Of a stretch of DNA of 64,000 nt, positions 1 to 9,165 are shown one piece after another. A program made the position numbers and the translations under genes. Within the stretch, counting starts at the first letter, position 1. Every line of letters begins with the position of its first letter. Location of the stretch: NCBI GenBank assembly GCA_964554535.1, contig CAZKPB010000010.1:19636-83635 (forward strand). Reading direction: 5' to 3'. The notes under the pieces are model-generated. The model made no database searches, was not told the DNA's origin, and was given only the letters and a program-made list of their open reading frames with translations. The stretch comes from DMER64 sp964554535. GTDB lineage: Bacteria > Bacteroidota > Bacteroidia > Bacteroidales > UBA932.

Positions 1-667
1 TAACATTGTATTCACGGGCTTTTTCCGTGGGATTGTAAGATTCCATGGCATCATACAGCGGCAACATGTTGCCGGCGATGCAACGTCCCAGCACGGTGGC
101 ATGGGTGGTGAAGGTGGTGGCAATGGGCAGTTTAGTGGATTTGAGGTACAGCAGCCCCGTACCGGTCATCCATTCGTGGAACTGGGCCACCGCTTTGTGA
201 TGCGGGGCCAGGTTAAAGCGCACGTAACTTTCTATTACTATTCCGGAAGCATACCCAAACAGCGCGGGCTCACTGTAGTCCCACTGGCCGCTGATGGAGT
301 CCAGTTTGAATCGTTTCCAGAAATCGGTGAATATTTCATTCTTGCGGGCAATGTATGAGGTAAAGTCCACCAGTACGGCTATGGGATTTCCCGCCACGTT
401 CCAGCGACCCACCCGTATACGCAGTCCCTCCCGGGCCGCCTTGTCGCGCCAGGAACGCAACAGATGCGGATCCTCCAGAAATTCGGGATTCTGCTGGGTT
501 TCACGCCACACATCGGGCCCAATAAGTATATGTCTGTTTTCAAGTTCCTTGGCCATATTCAGAGCCTTGGTAGCTATGACTGTATGTATGCCTCCAACTT
601 TATTGCATACCTCCCAACTGACCTCGAATAAATAATCCGGGGTTAAATCTTTGTCTATTTTTTTCAT
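1..667 (-). CDS. Glycogen synthase, GT3 (eukaryote-like) family, N-terminal 222 residues only
   Basis: This gene runs off the left edge of the window; the start codon (complement of 665-667) and about 222 codons are visible. It should extend alpha-1,4-glucan chains from a nucleotide sugar in the cytoplasm. The first residues carry FEVSWEVCNKVGGI (about 14-27), the donor-binding KVGGI motif in the form typical of animal and fungal glycogen synthases. Further on, FHEWMTGTGL and FTTHATVLGR are also family signatures. This GT3 type is common in Bacteroidetes, whereas most bacteria use GlgA. It lies 19 bases after the GH57 gene and is the last visible gene of the glycogen operon. UDP-glucose or ADP-glucose use cannot be read from the fragment. 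Confidence 0.9.
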   Translation of the reverse strand, partial: MKKIDKDLTPDYLFEVSWEVCNKVGGIHTVIATKALNMAKELENRHILIGPDVWRETQQNPEFLEDPHLLRSWRDKAAREGLRIRVGRWNVAGNPIAVLVDFTSYIARKNEIFTDFWKRFKLDSISGQWDYSEPALFGYASGIVIESYVRFNLAPHHKAVAQFHEWMTGTGLLYLKSTKLPIATTFTTHATVLGRCIAGNMLPLYDAMESYNPTEKAREYNV

Positions 668-686
668 AAATTCGGGCAACCTGTAA

Positions 687-1874
687 TTACTTTTTGGACA
701 CCCTGAGCGTAAGGTCGCTCAGAACGTTCATATAGTTGATAAATGCCTCGTACGGAGTGTCGTACGGGTTAAAATACTTGTGCACATCGCCGTCGCTGAA
801 AAACTTGGTGCACATATAGTAAAAGTGGTCGCTGGCCTGCAACCGGCGGAAATCCCTTTGCAGTAAGCTGTTTTGGCTGTCACGGATTTCATCTTCCAGC
901 GCGTAGAGATTCTTAAAAGCTTCCTGCTGCAACTCGTTGCCCAACCAGGCGCTCACGTCGCGTTCTTCATCGGCCCAGGAAATGGCGTAAGGCACGTTGA
1001 GCGGGGCAATGGGCTGGTGTTTGCGGGCCGCCTGTGCAGGAGTGAGGATTTCGAGCGAAGGCTGGCGCAACAGCATTTCCGGAAGCGCTTTCAGAAATTC
1101 AAAAATGCCCGAGTCGGCACTCTGATGTTCCCCAAAGCTTTCATAATCCATAAAGATGTTGACTATGTCGTCCTTCTCAAGGGCCTGGCCAAGCCAGCCG
1201 GCGTATTTTTCTGCGGTGAGCGGCCAATCGCTCCAGCCGCGGTCAGAAAACCGGAACGCCACGTCGTCACTCAAACGAAAGTTGCGAAGCAGCAGTTTGA
1301 GTTTGGGATTTACGGCATTCACATATACATAGTTGGGACTCTTCCATCCCATGATGTGACGGGCCCCCTCGGTCAGCATGGTGGAAAAACCCATATCGGC
1401 CACTATGGTTCCTATGTCGTCCGAATAGATTAATTCCGTATTGCGGAACGATTCGGGTTTCCGACCAAAATATTTTTCCACGGCTTCCACGTGCATGGAA
1501 ACCTGGTCTTTGAACTTGCGCGGTGAAATGAGCGAAGAAAGAGAATGTGAGTATGTCTCGGCCAAAAATTCCACACAGCCGGTAGCTGCCAGCTCTTTGA
1601 ACGAGTCCAGAGCTACCGGGGCAAACTGTTCCATTTGTTCAAGAGCTATGCCGCTTACGGAAAAAGCCACGCGGAAATCCCCGTTGTATTTCTTAATCAA
1701 GTCCAGCAACAGTCTGTTGGCCGGAATATAACAACGGTTGGCTATTCGACTCATAATGTTTTTGTTGGCAAAATCATCATAATAATATGAATTCTTGCCT
1801 ATGTCAAAAAATCTGTATTGACGTAGCCGGTAAGGTTGATGGACTTGAAAATACAAGCAAATTGTCTTCTTCAT
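687..1874 (-). CDS. Glycoside hydrolase family 57 (alpha-amylase / glucanotransferase type)
   Basis: A 395-residue cytoplasmic protein without a signal peptide. GH57 enzymes cleave or transfer alpha-glucan chains. The N-terminal HQPYR motif (H12-Q13-P14), NTELIY with the likely nucleophile E147, and FMDYESFGEH with the likely acid/base D243 match the conserved GH57 regions. It sits 18 bases downstream of a GT4 glycosyltransferase and just upstream of glycogen synthase, so its substrate is probably glycogen or a maltodextrin. This GH57-GT4-debranching enzyme grouping is, to my knowledge, conserved in Bacteroidales. Whether it acts as an amylase, a 4-alpha-glucanotransferase or a branching enzyme cannot be decided from sequence alone. 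Confidence 0.88.
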   Translation of the reverse strand: MKKTICLYFQVHQPYRLRQYRFFDIGKNSYYYDDFANKNIMSRIANRCYIPANRLLLDLIKKYNGDFRVAFSVSGIALEQMEQFAPVALDSFKELAATGCVEFLAETYSHSLSSLISPRKFKDQVSMHVEAVEKYFGRKPESFRNTELIYSDDIGTIVADMGFSTMLTEGARHIMGWKSPNYVYVNAVNPKLKLLLRNFRLSDDVAFRFSDRGWSDWPLTAEKYAGWLGQALEKDDIVNIFMDYESFGEHQSADSGIFEFLKALPEMLLRQPSLEILTPAQAARKHQPIAPLNVPYAISWADEERDVSAWLGNELQQEAFKNLYALEDEIRDSQNSLLQRDFRRLQASDHFYYMCTKFFSDGDVHKYFNPYDTPYEAFINYMNVLSDLTLRVSKK

Positions 1875-1892
1875 ATTTCTTGAATTTTGATG

Positions 1893-3176
1893 TTACTTTA
1901 ATAAGACGGACTCATACACGTCTTTTACTTTAAGGGCGGCATTGTCCCACTTCATGGCGTTGACCTCGTCCCTACCGCAACGGACGGCCATTTCAGAAAT
2001 GGCCGGATAATTGAGCAGGCCGTAAATGGCATCGGCCATGGCATTTACATCCCAGAAATCCACCTTTATGGCGTGATGCAGCACCTCGGCCACTCCGGAC
2101 TGTTTGGAAATGATGGTGGGCACATTGGCACGCATGGCTTCCAACGGGGAAATACCAAAGGGCTCGGAAACGGACGGCATCACGTACAAGTCCGAATAAG
2201 CAAACATTTTCTTGACATCGTCCCCCTTGAGAAAACCGGTAAAATGGAAGTGACTGGATATACCCAGTTTGGCCACACGCCGCACCGACCGGTTGAACAT
2301 GTCGCCGCTACCGGCCATTACAAAACGCACGTTGGAGTATTTTTTCAATACTTTGTATGCCGCTTCTATAAAATACTCAGGGCCCTTCTGATAGGTAATG
2401 CGGCCCAGAAAAGTCACTATTTTTTCCGGCAGTCCGCGCTCCTCTTCATGGGATTCTTCTCCGCTGAAGTCAACGGCATTGTGTACCGTGACCACCTTGT
2501 CGGGGTCTATTCCGTATTTGGTGATGACAATGTTGCGGGTGAGGTTGCTCACGGCAATCACTTTGTCAGCTTCCAGCATCCCCCTGCGTTCCAGGTCAAA
2601 CACCTGAGTATTGATATTTTCTCCCGAGCGGTCAAACTCAGTGGCGTGCACGTGAATGACAAGCGGCTTGCCCGACACGTGTTTGGCGGCTATGCCGGCC
2701 ATATAAGTAAGCCAGTCGTGGGCATGTATTACGTCAAAAGTTTGCTGTTGGGCAATATTGGCAGCCACCATGGCGTAACGGGTGACTTCTTCCATAAGGT
2801 TACTGCCATACTTTCCGGAGAATTTGTATTTCTGCCCGTAGGTCATGCTGAATTCCTTCCACCACTTGTTGTGGTCCAGGTTCACGGCTTCTTCATATTC
2901 CTGCGGGGACAGATAGGGAACAAGGTTGGAAGTGACCCTGAGAAACTGTACCCTTTCAAAGATATGTTTGGCTTCCTGCCTGCTGGCAAAAGCCTTTACA
3001 TCGCTGGCATTGATGATTGTCACAGCCGACTGGTCCTCGTCACCGCTGGCCGAAGGCATAACAAACAACACTTCAACGCCCTGCTTGGACAAGCCCCGGG
3101 TGAGCCCTTCACAAGCTGTGCCCAAACCGCCCGCAATATGGGGAGGAAACTCCCATCCAAACATTAATACTTTCAT
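1893..3176 (-). CDS. Glycosyltransferase family 4, glycogen-operon type
   Basis: A 427-residue GT-B fold glycosyltransferase. The N terminus MKVLMFGWEFPPHIAGGLG holds the glycine-rich acceptor/donor loop. VTFLGRITYQKGPEYF and EPFGISPLEAMRA (the E-x7-E motif near residues 340-350) define the C-terminal nucleotide-sugar domain. It overlaps the upstream debranching enzyme gene by four bases (ATGA type), so the two are probably translationally coupled. Its context suggests alpha-glucan synthesis or elongation, possibly as a second glycogen-synthase-like activity beside the GT3 enzyme in the same operon. A role with another acceptor is possible. The family is sure, the substrate is inferred. Confidence 0.88.
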   Translation of the reverse strand: MKVLMFGWEFPPHIAGGLGTACEGLTRGLSKQGVEVLFVMPSASGDEDQSAVTIINASDVKAFASRQEAKHIFERVQFLRVTSNLVPYLSPQEYEEAVNLDHNKWWKEFSMTYGQKYKFSGKYGSNLMEEVTRYAMVAANIAQQQTFDVIHAHDWLTYMAGIAAKHVSGKPLVIHVHATEFDRSGENINTQVFDLERRGMLEADKVIAVSNLTRNIVITKYGIDPDKVVTVHNAVDFSGEESHEEERGLPEKIVTFLGRITYQKGPEYFIEAAYKVLKKYSNVRFVMAGSGDMFNRSVRRVAKLGISSHFHFTGFLKGDDVKKMFAYSDLYVMPSVSEPFGISPLEAMRANVPTIISKQSGVAEVLHHAIKVDFWDVNAMADAIYGLLNYPAISEMAVRCGRDEVNAMKWDNAALKVKDVYESVLLK

Positions 3177-5119
3177 TGGTTATTGTACTTAGAAATCAAC
3201 TTCATGACACGTAATATTCCCGCCACGCTCCAGGCTTGTGAAGTACATCCGTGGGGATGGTACGGCGGGGTGCCGTCATACACTTCCGCAATGGAACCGA
3301 CCCCGTGTTCGGTAATATCTTCTTCAAACGCATTCACCAGTTCTTTGGCCCTTTCCACGTAGGCCGGACCATGCAAACGAAAGGCGGTTTCAATGTACGG
3401 CCCCAGCAGCCAGGGCCATACGGTCCCCTGATGGTAGGCGCGGTCACGGGTGGCCTGGTTTCCCTCGTACAATCCTTCAAACAGCGGATTCCTGGGCGAA
3501 AGGGTACGCAACCCGCGGGGAGTCAGCAGTTCTTTGGTGCAGGCTTCCCAGACCTTGTGCTTCACCTCGTCCGTAATGGGACTGTAAGGCAGAGAGCAGG
3601 CAATGATCTGATTGGGTCTGGTAAAAATATTCTGTCCTTTTTCGTCCACGTAATCGGCCAGATGTCCGCGTTTTTCCACCCAGAAGGTGGCATAAAAATT
3701 TTCTTCCACCAGATGAGGAATTTCTTCAAACTCGGCCACAAAAGAGGCGTCATCAAACTGCCGGGCCAGGGATAGGGCAAAGCATACGGCATTGTACCAC
3801 AAGGCGGCTATTTCCACGTCGTATCCGGCACGGGGGGTTACCGGAACGCCCTCTACCACAGCATCCATCCAGGTAAGAGCCCTGCCCTGCTGGGCGGCCC
3901 AAATAAGACCGTTGGCGTGCATCTTCACTCCTGAAGTACCGTTTTTGTAGGCCTGCAAGATGGCTTTGAACGCCTCGCCGTAATCGGACCACACCTGCCG
4001 GGGATCCTTTATCTCGTCCAAGTATTGCTGCACCGCCCAGAAAAACCAGAGCGGGGCATCCACCGAATTATAGGCGGCATTTTCATCTTTGCCGATGTTG
4101 GGGAACAAGCCTCCCCTGAGGTCCCGCACCATAGTGTCCAGCACCGCCTTGCAGGCCGGCACGTTTTTATTTGCGGCCAGCGTCAGTCCGGGAAGCGAAA
4201 TGAAGGTGTCACGGCCCCAGCGGCCGAACCATGGGTAACCGGCCACAATTTCCGTGGCATCGCCGCGTTTGATGATAAACTGCGAGGCGGCCAGCTTAAG
4301 ACAGTCAATATACGAATCGCGCGAAGGACGCAACGCCAGTTCTTTCTTATATAAGCCCTGCAACAGAGTGGGTTTTTCTTCCTGCAGAGAAGCGGAGAAG
4401 ACGATGCTCTGTCCCTTTTTAATGTCGCATTCAAAATATCCGGGCACAAACAAATCTTCCCTGTAATCATAGCCGCGGGCTTTTTCCTGCAAATATTCTA
4501 TATTTTTGTACCAGTCGGGGCAGGATATAAACTCGTTCTTCACATTCAGTTGCATGAACAATGTGGGAAACCCGTCGTAAAGGCGACAGCCGATGCCGTG
4601 GTCCACCACCCGGTGGAAACGGTTGGCCTCCAGATTGGCATGCGTAAGGGAATGAGCGTTGCGGAAAGCCAGAAAGGGTTTGAAACGCAATTTTGTAGGG
4701 GAATGGGCTTCCAGCAGGGTGTAGCGCAACATCAGCTGGTCCCTGTTATGGGCCAGCAGGATATCCTTCTTGAGGATGACACCGCCCACGCGGTACACCA
4801 CGGAAAGGCTCTGTCCCATTTCAAAATCAATAATATACTTATGTCCGCGAGGGTCGTAAATTCCGGGATAACGATGCAGGCCCAGGTTGAATGCCTGGCT
4901 GTGCTGCACCACGGTCTCATCCAGGGAAGAAAGCATTACATGGTTTTCTCCGCCGAATGCGTCAAGGGGGACTACCAGTAGTCCGTGGTACTTGCGGGTG
5001 TTGCAACCGGCAAGGGTGGTGTTAAAGTATCCTCCTGCACGATTGGTGGCTAAAATTTCCCGCTTGAGGGAATATTCCAAATTTCCCAGTTCTTGCTTGT
5101 TAAACTGTAAGTAAGCCAT
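3173..5119 (-). CDS. Glycogen debranching enzyme (amylo-alpha-1,6-glucosidase, GH133 type)
   Basis: A 648-residue protein that should hydrolyse alpha-1,6 branch stubs of glycogen in the cytoplasm. The N-terminal half (about 1-250) is the GDE N-terminal beta domain, beginning with EYSLKREILATNRAGGY and GCNTRKYHGLLV. The C-terminal half is an alpha/alpha barrel with GYPWFGRWGRDTFISLPG and the late motif YHQGTVWPWLLGPYIE, both characteristic of archaeal and bacterial debranching enzymes. Length is normal. It lies 36 bases after glgB and overlaps the GT4 gene, so it belongs to the same transcript. Confidence 0.93.
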   Translation of the reverse strand: MAYLQFNKQELGNLEYSLKREILATNRAGGYFNTTLAGCNTRKYHGLLVVPLDAFGGENHVMLSSLDETVVQHSQAFNLGLHRYPGIYDPRGHKYIIDFEMGQSLSVVYRVGGVILKKDILLAHNRDQLMLRYTLLEAHSPTKLRFKPFLAFRNAHSLTHANLEANRFHRVVDHGIGCRLYDGFPTLFMQLNVKNEFISCPDWYKNIEYLQEKARGYDYREDLFVPGYFECDIKKGQSIVFSASLQEEKPTLLQGLYKKELALRPSRDSYIDCLKLAASQFIIKRGDATEIVAGYPWFGRWGRDTFISLPGLTLAANKNVPACKAVLDTMVRDLRGGLFPNIGKDENAAYNSVDAPLWFFWAVQQYLDEIKDPRQVWSDYGEAFKAILQAYKNGTSGVKMHANGLIWAAQQGRALTWMDAVVEGVPVTPRAGYDVEIAALWYNAVCFALSLARQFDDASFVAEFEEIPHLVEENFYATFWVEKRGHLADYVDEKGQNIFTRPNQIIACSLPYSPITDEVKHKVWEACTKELLTPRGLRTLSPRNPLFEGLYEGNQATRDRAYHQGTVWPWLLGPYIETAFRLHGPAYVERAKELVNAFEEDITEHGVGSIAEVYDGTPPYHPHGCTSQAWSVAGILRVMKLISKYNNQ

Positions 5120-5155
5120 TATTTTTCTTGTCTATAAATCACTACAAAGTAATCA

Positions 5156-7138
5156 TTATTCTTTAATAAATGCAAATGAGGTCCTTGCAGGCAGGTACAA
5201 CAGCAATCGATTGGTGCCGTTTTGAGAAACTGTAAAGTGCTCAATTCCAACTTTATTTCTCTCAAATCCACCATATTGTAAATTATCGCTATCCAGAACG
5301 CAGCTATATTTTCCCGGTTCTACTTCCAATCCGTAACCTGTATACGACTTTGAGGGACTGAAATTAAAGACAAAAAGCACTCCGGCACGCAAAAATGCAA
5401 GCACTTGGGAACCTATGTCCTGCACCACAATCTGCGGACGTTGCGTAAAAATTTTGTATTTCACGGCCAGATGAATCATATCTCTGTCAAAGGATTCCAA
5501 ACCATGATAGCGTAACAATTCGTTATCGGCCAGCGACCATTGCCTGCGCGCGTAAAAACAACTCCAGTTATTGCCCTGCCGGGGGAAGTCAATCCACTCG
5601 GGATGACCGAATTCGTTGCCCATAAAATTGAGATAGCCGTCCCCCGCGGTAGTCAGGGATAGAAAGCGGATCATCTTGTGCAGCGCCACCCCGCGGTCTA
5701 CCCTCAGAGAGTGGCTCGCCAGGTCCATGGATGTATACATTTCCTTATCTATGAGACGGAAGATAAGCGTTTTGTCCCCTACCATAGCCTGGTCGTGACA
5801 TTCGGCATAGGAAATAGTATGTTCGTCCGAGCGTTTGTTGGTCAACTGATAGAACAGGTCCCCCACGTGCCAGTCTTCATCTTTCACCTCTTTGGTATAC
5901 TTTATCCACTGGTCCGCCACGCCCATGCTCATTCGAAAATCAAAGCCCATTCCGCCCTTTTCCAACGGATAGGCCAGCGAGGGCATACCGCTCACATCCT
6001 CGGCAATGGTGATGGCCTTGGGGTTGCACTGATGCACCAGAGAGTTCGCCAGGGCAAGGTAAGTAATGGCGTCCTCGTCCTGGTTTCCGTCAAAATACAT
6101 GCTGTAATCCGTGAAATTGCGCCCTATGCCGTGGTCGTAATACATCATGGAAGTGACCCCGTCAAAACGGAATCCGTCAAAACGGAATTCCTCAAGCCAG
6201 TACTTGCAGTTGGATAGCAGAAAACACAGCACCGCATCCTTTCCGTAGTCAAAACAGCGGGAAGACCAGACAGGATGTTCCCCGCGCGGTCCCCGATGAA
6301 AATACTGGTACGTGGTACCGTCAAACTGTCCCAGCCCTTCCAGCGTGTTCTTCACCGAATGCGAATGAATCAGATCCAGTATGACCGCTATGCCCAGTGC
6401 GTGAGCCGCATCTATCAGTTTCTTCAACTCCTCGGGAGTTCCAAAACGCGAGCTGACGGCAAAGAAGTTGGCCACCTGATAACCAAAAGACCCGTAATAC
6501 GGATGTTCCTGTACAGCCATCAGTTGTATGGTGTTGTAACCCAGCCGGGCAATGCGCGGCAACACGGTCAGCCTGAAACTGTCAAAAGAGGCAATGGCGG
6601 CCTGCTCACTGCTCATACCCACGTGCACCTCATATATAAGCGGGTAGGTTACCCTTTCCGGAGCGCGATAACGCCAGCGGTAAGGTTTGTCGGGATTCCA
6701 GACCTGGGCACTGAACACCTTGCTGACCTGATCCTGCACGCAACGTCGCACGTAGGCCGGAATACGCTCGCCGCAACCGCCGTCCCACTCCACCAGCCAT
6801 TTGTACAACTGCCGGTGCTGCAACGCCTCGGCAGGCAGTTTCAACTCCCAGTCTCCGTTTCCCAAAGAGGCAAAGGCGTACCTTGCGTCTTTTTTCCAGT
6901 CATTACATTCTCCTATCAGGTACATGGCCCGGGCGTTGGGCGCCCACTCTCTGGCCACCCAACCTTCCGCCGTACGGTGCAGTCCGTAGTACAGATGGTT
7001 GTTGACGGCCCTGTACAGGTTCTTGTGCGCCCCCTGCAGCTGCAGGCTCTTGGCCTCACGCTGTCGGTAGCGCCGCCACAATACCGGGTTGTAGGGTTCC
7101 AGGTAAGGATCGTGTTTGCAGATTTCAAGCGTTTCCAT
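5156..7138 (-). CDS. glgB: 1,4-alpha-glucan branching enzyme (GH13, eukaryote-like)
   Basis: A 660-residue enzyme that makes alpha-1,6 branches in glycogen. A CBM48-like N-terminal beta domain (about 50-160, with LYRAVNNHLYYGLHR and REWAPNA) precedes the GH13 barrel. Catalytic positions are visible: the nucleophile Asp in GFRFDGV, the acid/base Glu in ITIAEDVSG and the transition-state Asp in AECHDQAMVGDK. The layout and length resemble yeast and plant branching enzymes more than the GlgB of E. coli, as in other Bacteroidetes. The start codon lies inside the 3' end of xseB (14-base overlap), tying glycogen branching to the exonuclease VII transcript. Confidence 0.94.
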   Translation of the reverse strand: METLEICKHDPYLEPYNPVLWRRYRQREAKSLQLQGAHKNLYRAVNNHLYYGLHRTAEGWVAREWAPNARAMYLIGECNDWKKDARYAFASLGNGDWELKLPAEALQHRQLYKWLVEWDGGCGERIPAYVRRCVQDQVSKVFSAQVWNPDKPYRWRYRAPERVTYPLIYEVHVGMSSEQAAIASFDSFRLTVLPRIARLGYNTIQLMAVQEHPYYGSFGYQVANFFAVSSRFGTPEELKKLIDAAHALGIAVILDLIHSHSVKNTLEGLGQFDGTTYQYFHRGPRGEHPVWSSRCFDYGKDAVLCFLLSNCKYWLEEFRFDGFRFDGVTSMMYYDHGIGRNFTDYSMYFDGNQDEDAITYLALANSLVHQCNPKAITIAEDVSGMPSLAYPLEKGGMGFDFRMSMGVADQWIKYTKEVKDEDWHVGDLFYQLTNKRSDEHTISYAECHDQAMVGDKTLIFRLIDKEMYTSMDLASHSLRVDRGVALHKMIRFLSLTTAGDGYLNFMGNEFGHPEWIDFPRQGNNWSCFYARRQWSLADNELLRYHGLESFDRDMIHLAVKYKIFTQRPQIVVQDIGSQVLAFLRAGVLFVFNFSPSKSYTGYGLEVEPGKYSCVLDSDNLQYGGFERNKVGIEHFTVSQNGTNRLLLYLPARTSFAFIKE

Positions 7139-7334
7139 TGTCAGAAAGTATTTGATCCGTTTCTTCCTGCAACGTGCGCAGGTATTCCCTGCAATAGGCC
7201 ACCAGGGCGGCGGCCCGTTTTATTTTGCCTGCCAGCTGCCCAGGGTCCGCACCGGGCCGTTCCAATTCATTGGCCAGCGCTTCCAGTTCTTCCCTTGCCT
7301 TTTGGTAGGATTCAATATCTTTTTCTTTTTTCAT
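7125..7334 (-). CDS. xseB: Exodeoxyribonuclease VII small subunit
   Basis: A 69-residue, mostly helical, charged protein (KEKDIESYQKAREELEALANELERP) of the size and character of XseB. Several XseB chains bind the large subunit to form the single-strand exonuclease. It overlaps xseA by four bases upstream and glgB by 14 bases downstream, so both junctions look translationally coupled. Small size makes the call depend on context, but xseA is directly adjacent. Confidence 0.85.
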   Translation of the reverse strand: MKKEKDIESYQKAREELEALANELERPGADPGQLAGKIKRAAALVAYCREYLRTLQEETDQILSDNGNA

Positions 7335-8491
7335 TCTTTTATGTTGTTGACGGTAGCCTCAAAGCTGCCTTTGTGTACAATAATCCGGACGCTCTCTCCC
7401 ATTTGGAGTTGCTTCGCCTCACGCACCGTCCGGCCACGGGAAAGCACCAGAGCATAGCCCCTTTCCAGCAAGGTCAGCGGATTACCCTGTTGTATACGGT
7501 TCTCCGTCAAATCCAGCCAATGCACGTGCTGTTCTATAAGCCGTCCGGCCGCGTGGCGCAAATCTGTCTGCAACCGCTGCAATTCCTGTTCCTGCACCAG
7601 AAAATACCGCCGGGCCGCATTTTCAATACGCCGAGCCGCCCGGTCCACCGCCTGATCCTGGGCCGCCACGCAATCAATCAGCAAATCGGCTGCCGCGGTG
7701 GGGGTCTTGACGGCACTATGCGCCACGCGGTCGGCAATGTGGCTGTCACGCTGATGCCCCACCCCGGTAATCACAGGCAAGGGACACTGCGCCAGATGCG
7801 ACGCCAGCAGGTAGTCGTCGTAACAATGCAGGTCCGTGACCGCCCCGCCTCCGCGTAACAGCACCACCACGTCAAAAGCGTCAAACGGAATCCTGCCCAG
7901 TGCCTGAACCATGCTCTGCACCGCGCCATCCCCCTGCATCACCGCCTCAAAAAGGCAGGTCTTAAAGGCATAGGCCGAGTTTCCCAACTGGTTCATAAAG
8001 TCCTGGTAACCCGCCGCCTGTGCCCCGGAAATCACCGCCACCCGGCGGGGAAGCAGAGGAAAAGGAAGGTCCCGGTTCATGTCAATGATGCCTTCCTTCT
8101 GCAGACGTTCCAGGGTTTTGCGACGTTCCATCTCAATTTCTCCCACCGTATAGGTGGGGTCTATATCGGTCACATTGAGGCTCAATCCGTACAGGGGATG
8201 CACCCGCGGGGTGACTTCCAGCAAGACGTTGAGCCCGCTCTGCAGACGCATTCCCGTTTCGGTCTCAAAATAGGGCCGCAGGTAGGCAAACACGTGGGCC
8301 CACACCGTGGCCTGGGCCTTGGCTATTAAATGGCGGTCCTGGGGGTCTTTCTGCACCAGCTCCATATAGCAGTGTCCGTTGTTCACGCTCAGGCCGTTCA
8401 CCTCGGCACGTACCCAGCACGTTCCGGAGAAGGCCGTCTGCACGGCCTCGGAAATCCGCTTTTGTAGTTCTATCAATTCCAAGTACTGCAT
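7331..8491 (-). CDS. xseA: Exodeoxyribonuclease VII large subunit
   Basis: A 386-residue catalytic subunit of exonuclease VII, which degrades single-stranded DNA from both ends. An N-terminal OB-fold domain (about 1-100, with CWVRAEVNGLSVNNGHCYMELV) is followed by the XseA core. Family signatures are RVAVISGAQAAGYQDFM, VVLLRGGGAVTDLHCYDD and PVITGVGHQRDSHIADRVAHSAVKTPTAAADLLID. It is slightly shorter than the E. coli protein (456). It is the first gene of the long minus-strand operon and is divergent from engB across only 36 bases. Confidence 0.95.
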   Translation of the reverse strand: MQYLELIELQKRISEAVQTAFSGTCWVRAEVNGLSVNNGHCYMELVQKDPQDRHLIAKAQATVWAHVFAYLRPYFETETGMRLQSGLNVLLEVTPRVHPLYGLSLNVTDIDPTYTVGEIEMERRKTLERLQKEGIIDMNRDLPFPLLPRRVAVISGAQAAGYQDFMNQLGNSAYAFKTCLFEAVMQGDGAVQSMVQALGRIPFDAFDVVVLLRGGGAVTDLHCYDDYLLASHLAQCPLPVITGVGHQRDSHIADRVAHSAVKTPTAAADLLIDCVAAQDQAVDRAARRIENAARRYFLVQEQELQRLQTDLRHAAGRLIEQHVHWLDLTENRIQQGNPLTLLERGYALVLSRGRTVREAKQLQMGESVRIIVHKGSFEATVNNIKE

Positions 8492-8527
8492 TTTGCGAAG
8501 TTACAAAATCTGCACTAAATTAGCACC

Positions 8528-9127
8528 ATGAAACTTCAACAGGCGGTCTTTGTAAGCAGCGCGCCCGGGGTGGACAAAATGCCCGTACACAACCTCCCGG
8601 AATTTGCTTTTATTGGACGCTCCAACGTGGGCAAATCTTCTTTAATCAATATGTTGTGCCAGAATTTTAAACTGGCGCACACCTCGGCCACCCCCGGAAA
8701 GACCCAGCTGATAAACCATTTCTGCGTGGACAACCGATGGATGATTGTGGACCTGCCGGGCTATGGTTTTGCCAAAGTGCCCAAGACGGTCCGGGCGGGA
8801 TTGGAAAAAATGATTACGGGATATATCTGCAAGGCTCCGCAACTGGTCCTGCTTTTTGTGTTGATAGATTGCCGCCATCCCCTTCAAAAAATTGACCTGG
8901 ATTTTTTGCTGAAATTAGGTCAATGGGGGATCCCGTTTTCCCTCATTTTCACTAAAACGGATAAAATTTCCGCCACGGCCCTTTCTCTTCAGAAACAAGC
9001 TTTTACAGAAGCGTTGGCGGCGTATTGGGAAGAAGTCCCCCCCATTTTTGCCACCTCATCCCAGACGGGGGCCGGAAGAGAAGAGGTGTTGGATTATGTG
9101 GGAAGTATTTTGGCCGCTACCGTCTGA
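8528..9127 (+). CDS. engB: Ribosome biogenesis GTPase EngB/YsxC
   Basis: A 199-residue small GTPase needed for large-subunit assembly. It shows the P-loop GRSNVGKSSLIN (about 30-41), switch region TPGKTQLINHF, the DLPGYGFAK G3 motif that typifies the EngB/YihA family, and TKTDK as G4. Length is normal. It is divergent from xseA; the short gap holds only a poor match to a -7 element. The prs promoter lies inside the 3' end of this gene. Confidence 0.95.
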   Translation: MKLQQAVFVSSAPGVDKMPVHNLPEFAFIGRSNVGKSSLINMLCQNFKLAHTSATPGKTQLINHFCVDNRWMIVDLPGYGFAKVPKTVRAGLEKMITGYICKAPQLVLLFVLIDCRHPLQKIDLDFLLKLGQWGIPFSLIFTKTDKISATALSLQKQAFTEALAAYWEEVPPIFATSSQTGAGREEVLDYVGSILAATV

Positions 9128-9140
9128 TTTTATATCTTTG
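9109..9140 (+). promoter_or_regulatory. Bacteroidetes-type promoter for prs
   Basis: TTTG at 9109-9112, then 20 bases, then TATCTTTG at 9133-9140. This fits the known Bacteroidetes vegetative promoter (TTTG, spacer 19-20, TAnnTTTG). The start codon of prs follows 25 bases later. The -33 part lies within the engB coding end. Confidence 0.8.
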
Positions 9141-9165
9141 CCGCGTCATCAAAATTCGGTGCATA

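Noticed and set aside
2073..3167. Plus-strand open frame of 364 codons
   Set aside because: Antisense to the GT4 gene and without domain signals.
6275..7858. Plus-strand open frame of 527 codons
   Set aside because: It lies antisense to glgB, xseB and xseA, which have clear catalytic motifs; its translation is rich in Arg, Pro and His without recognisable domains.
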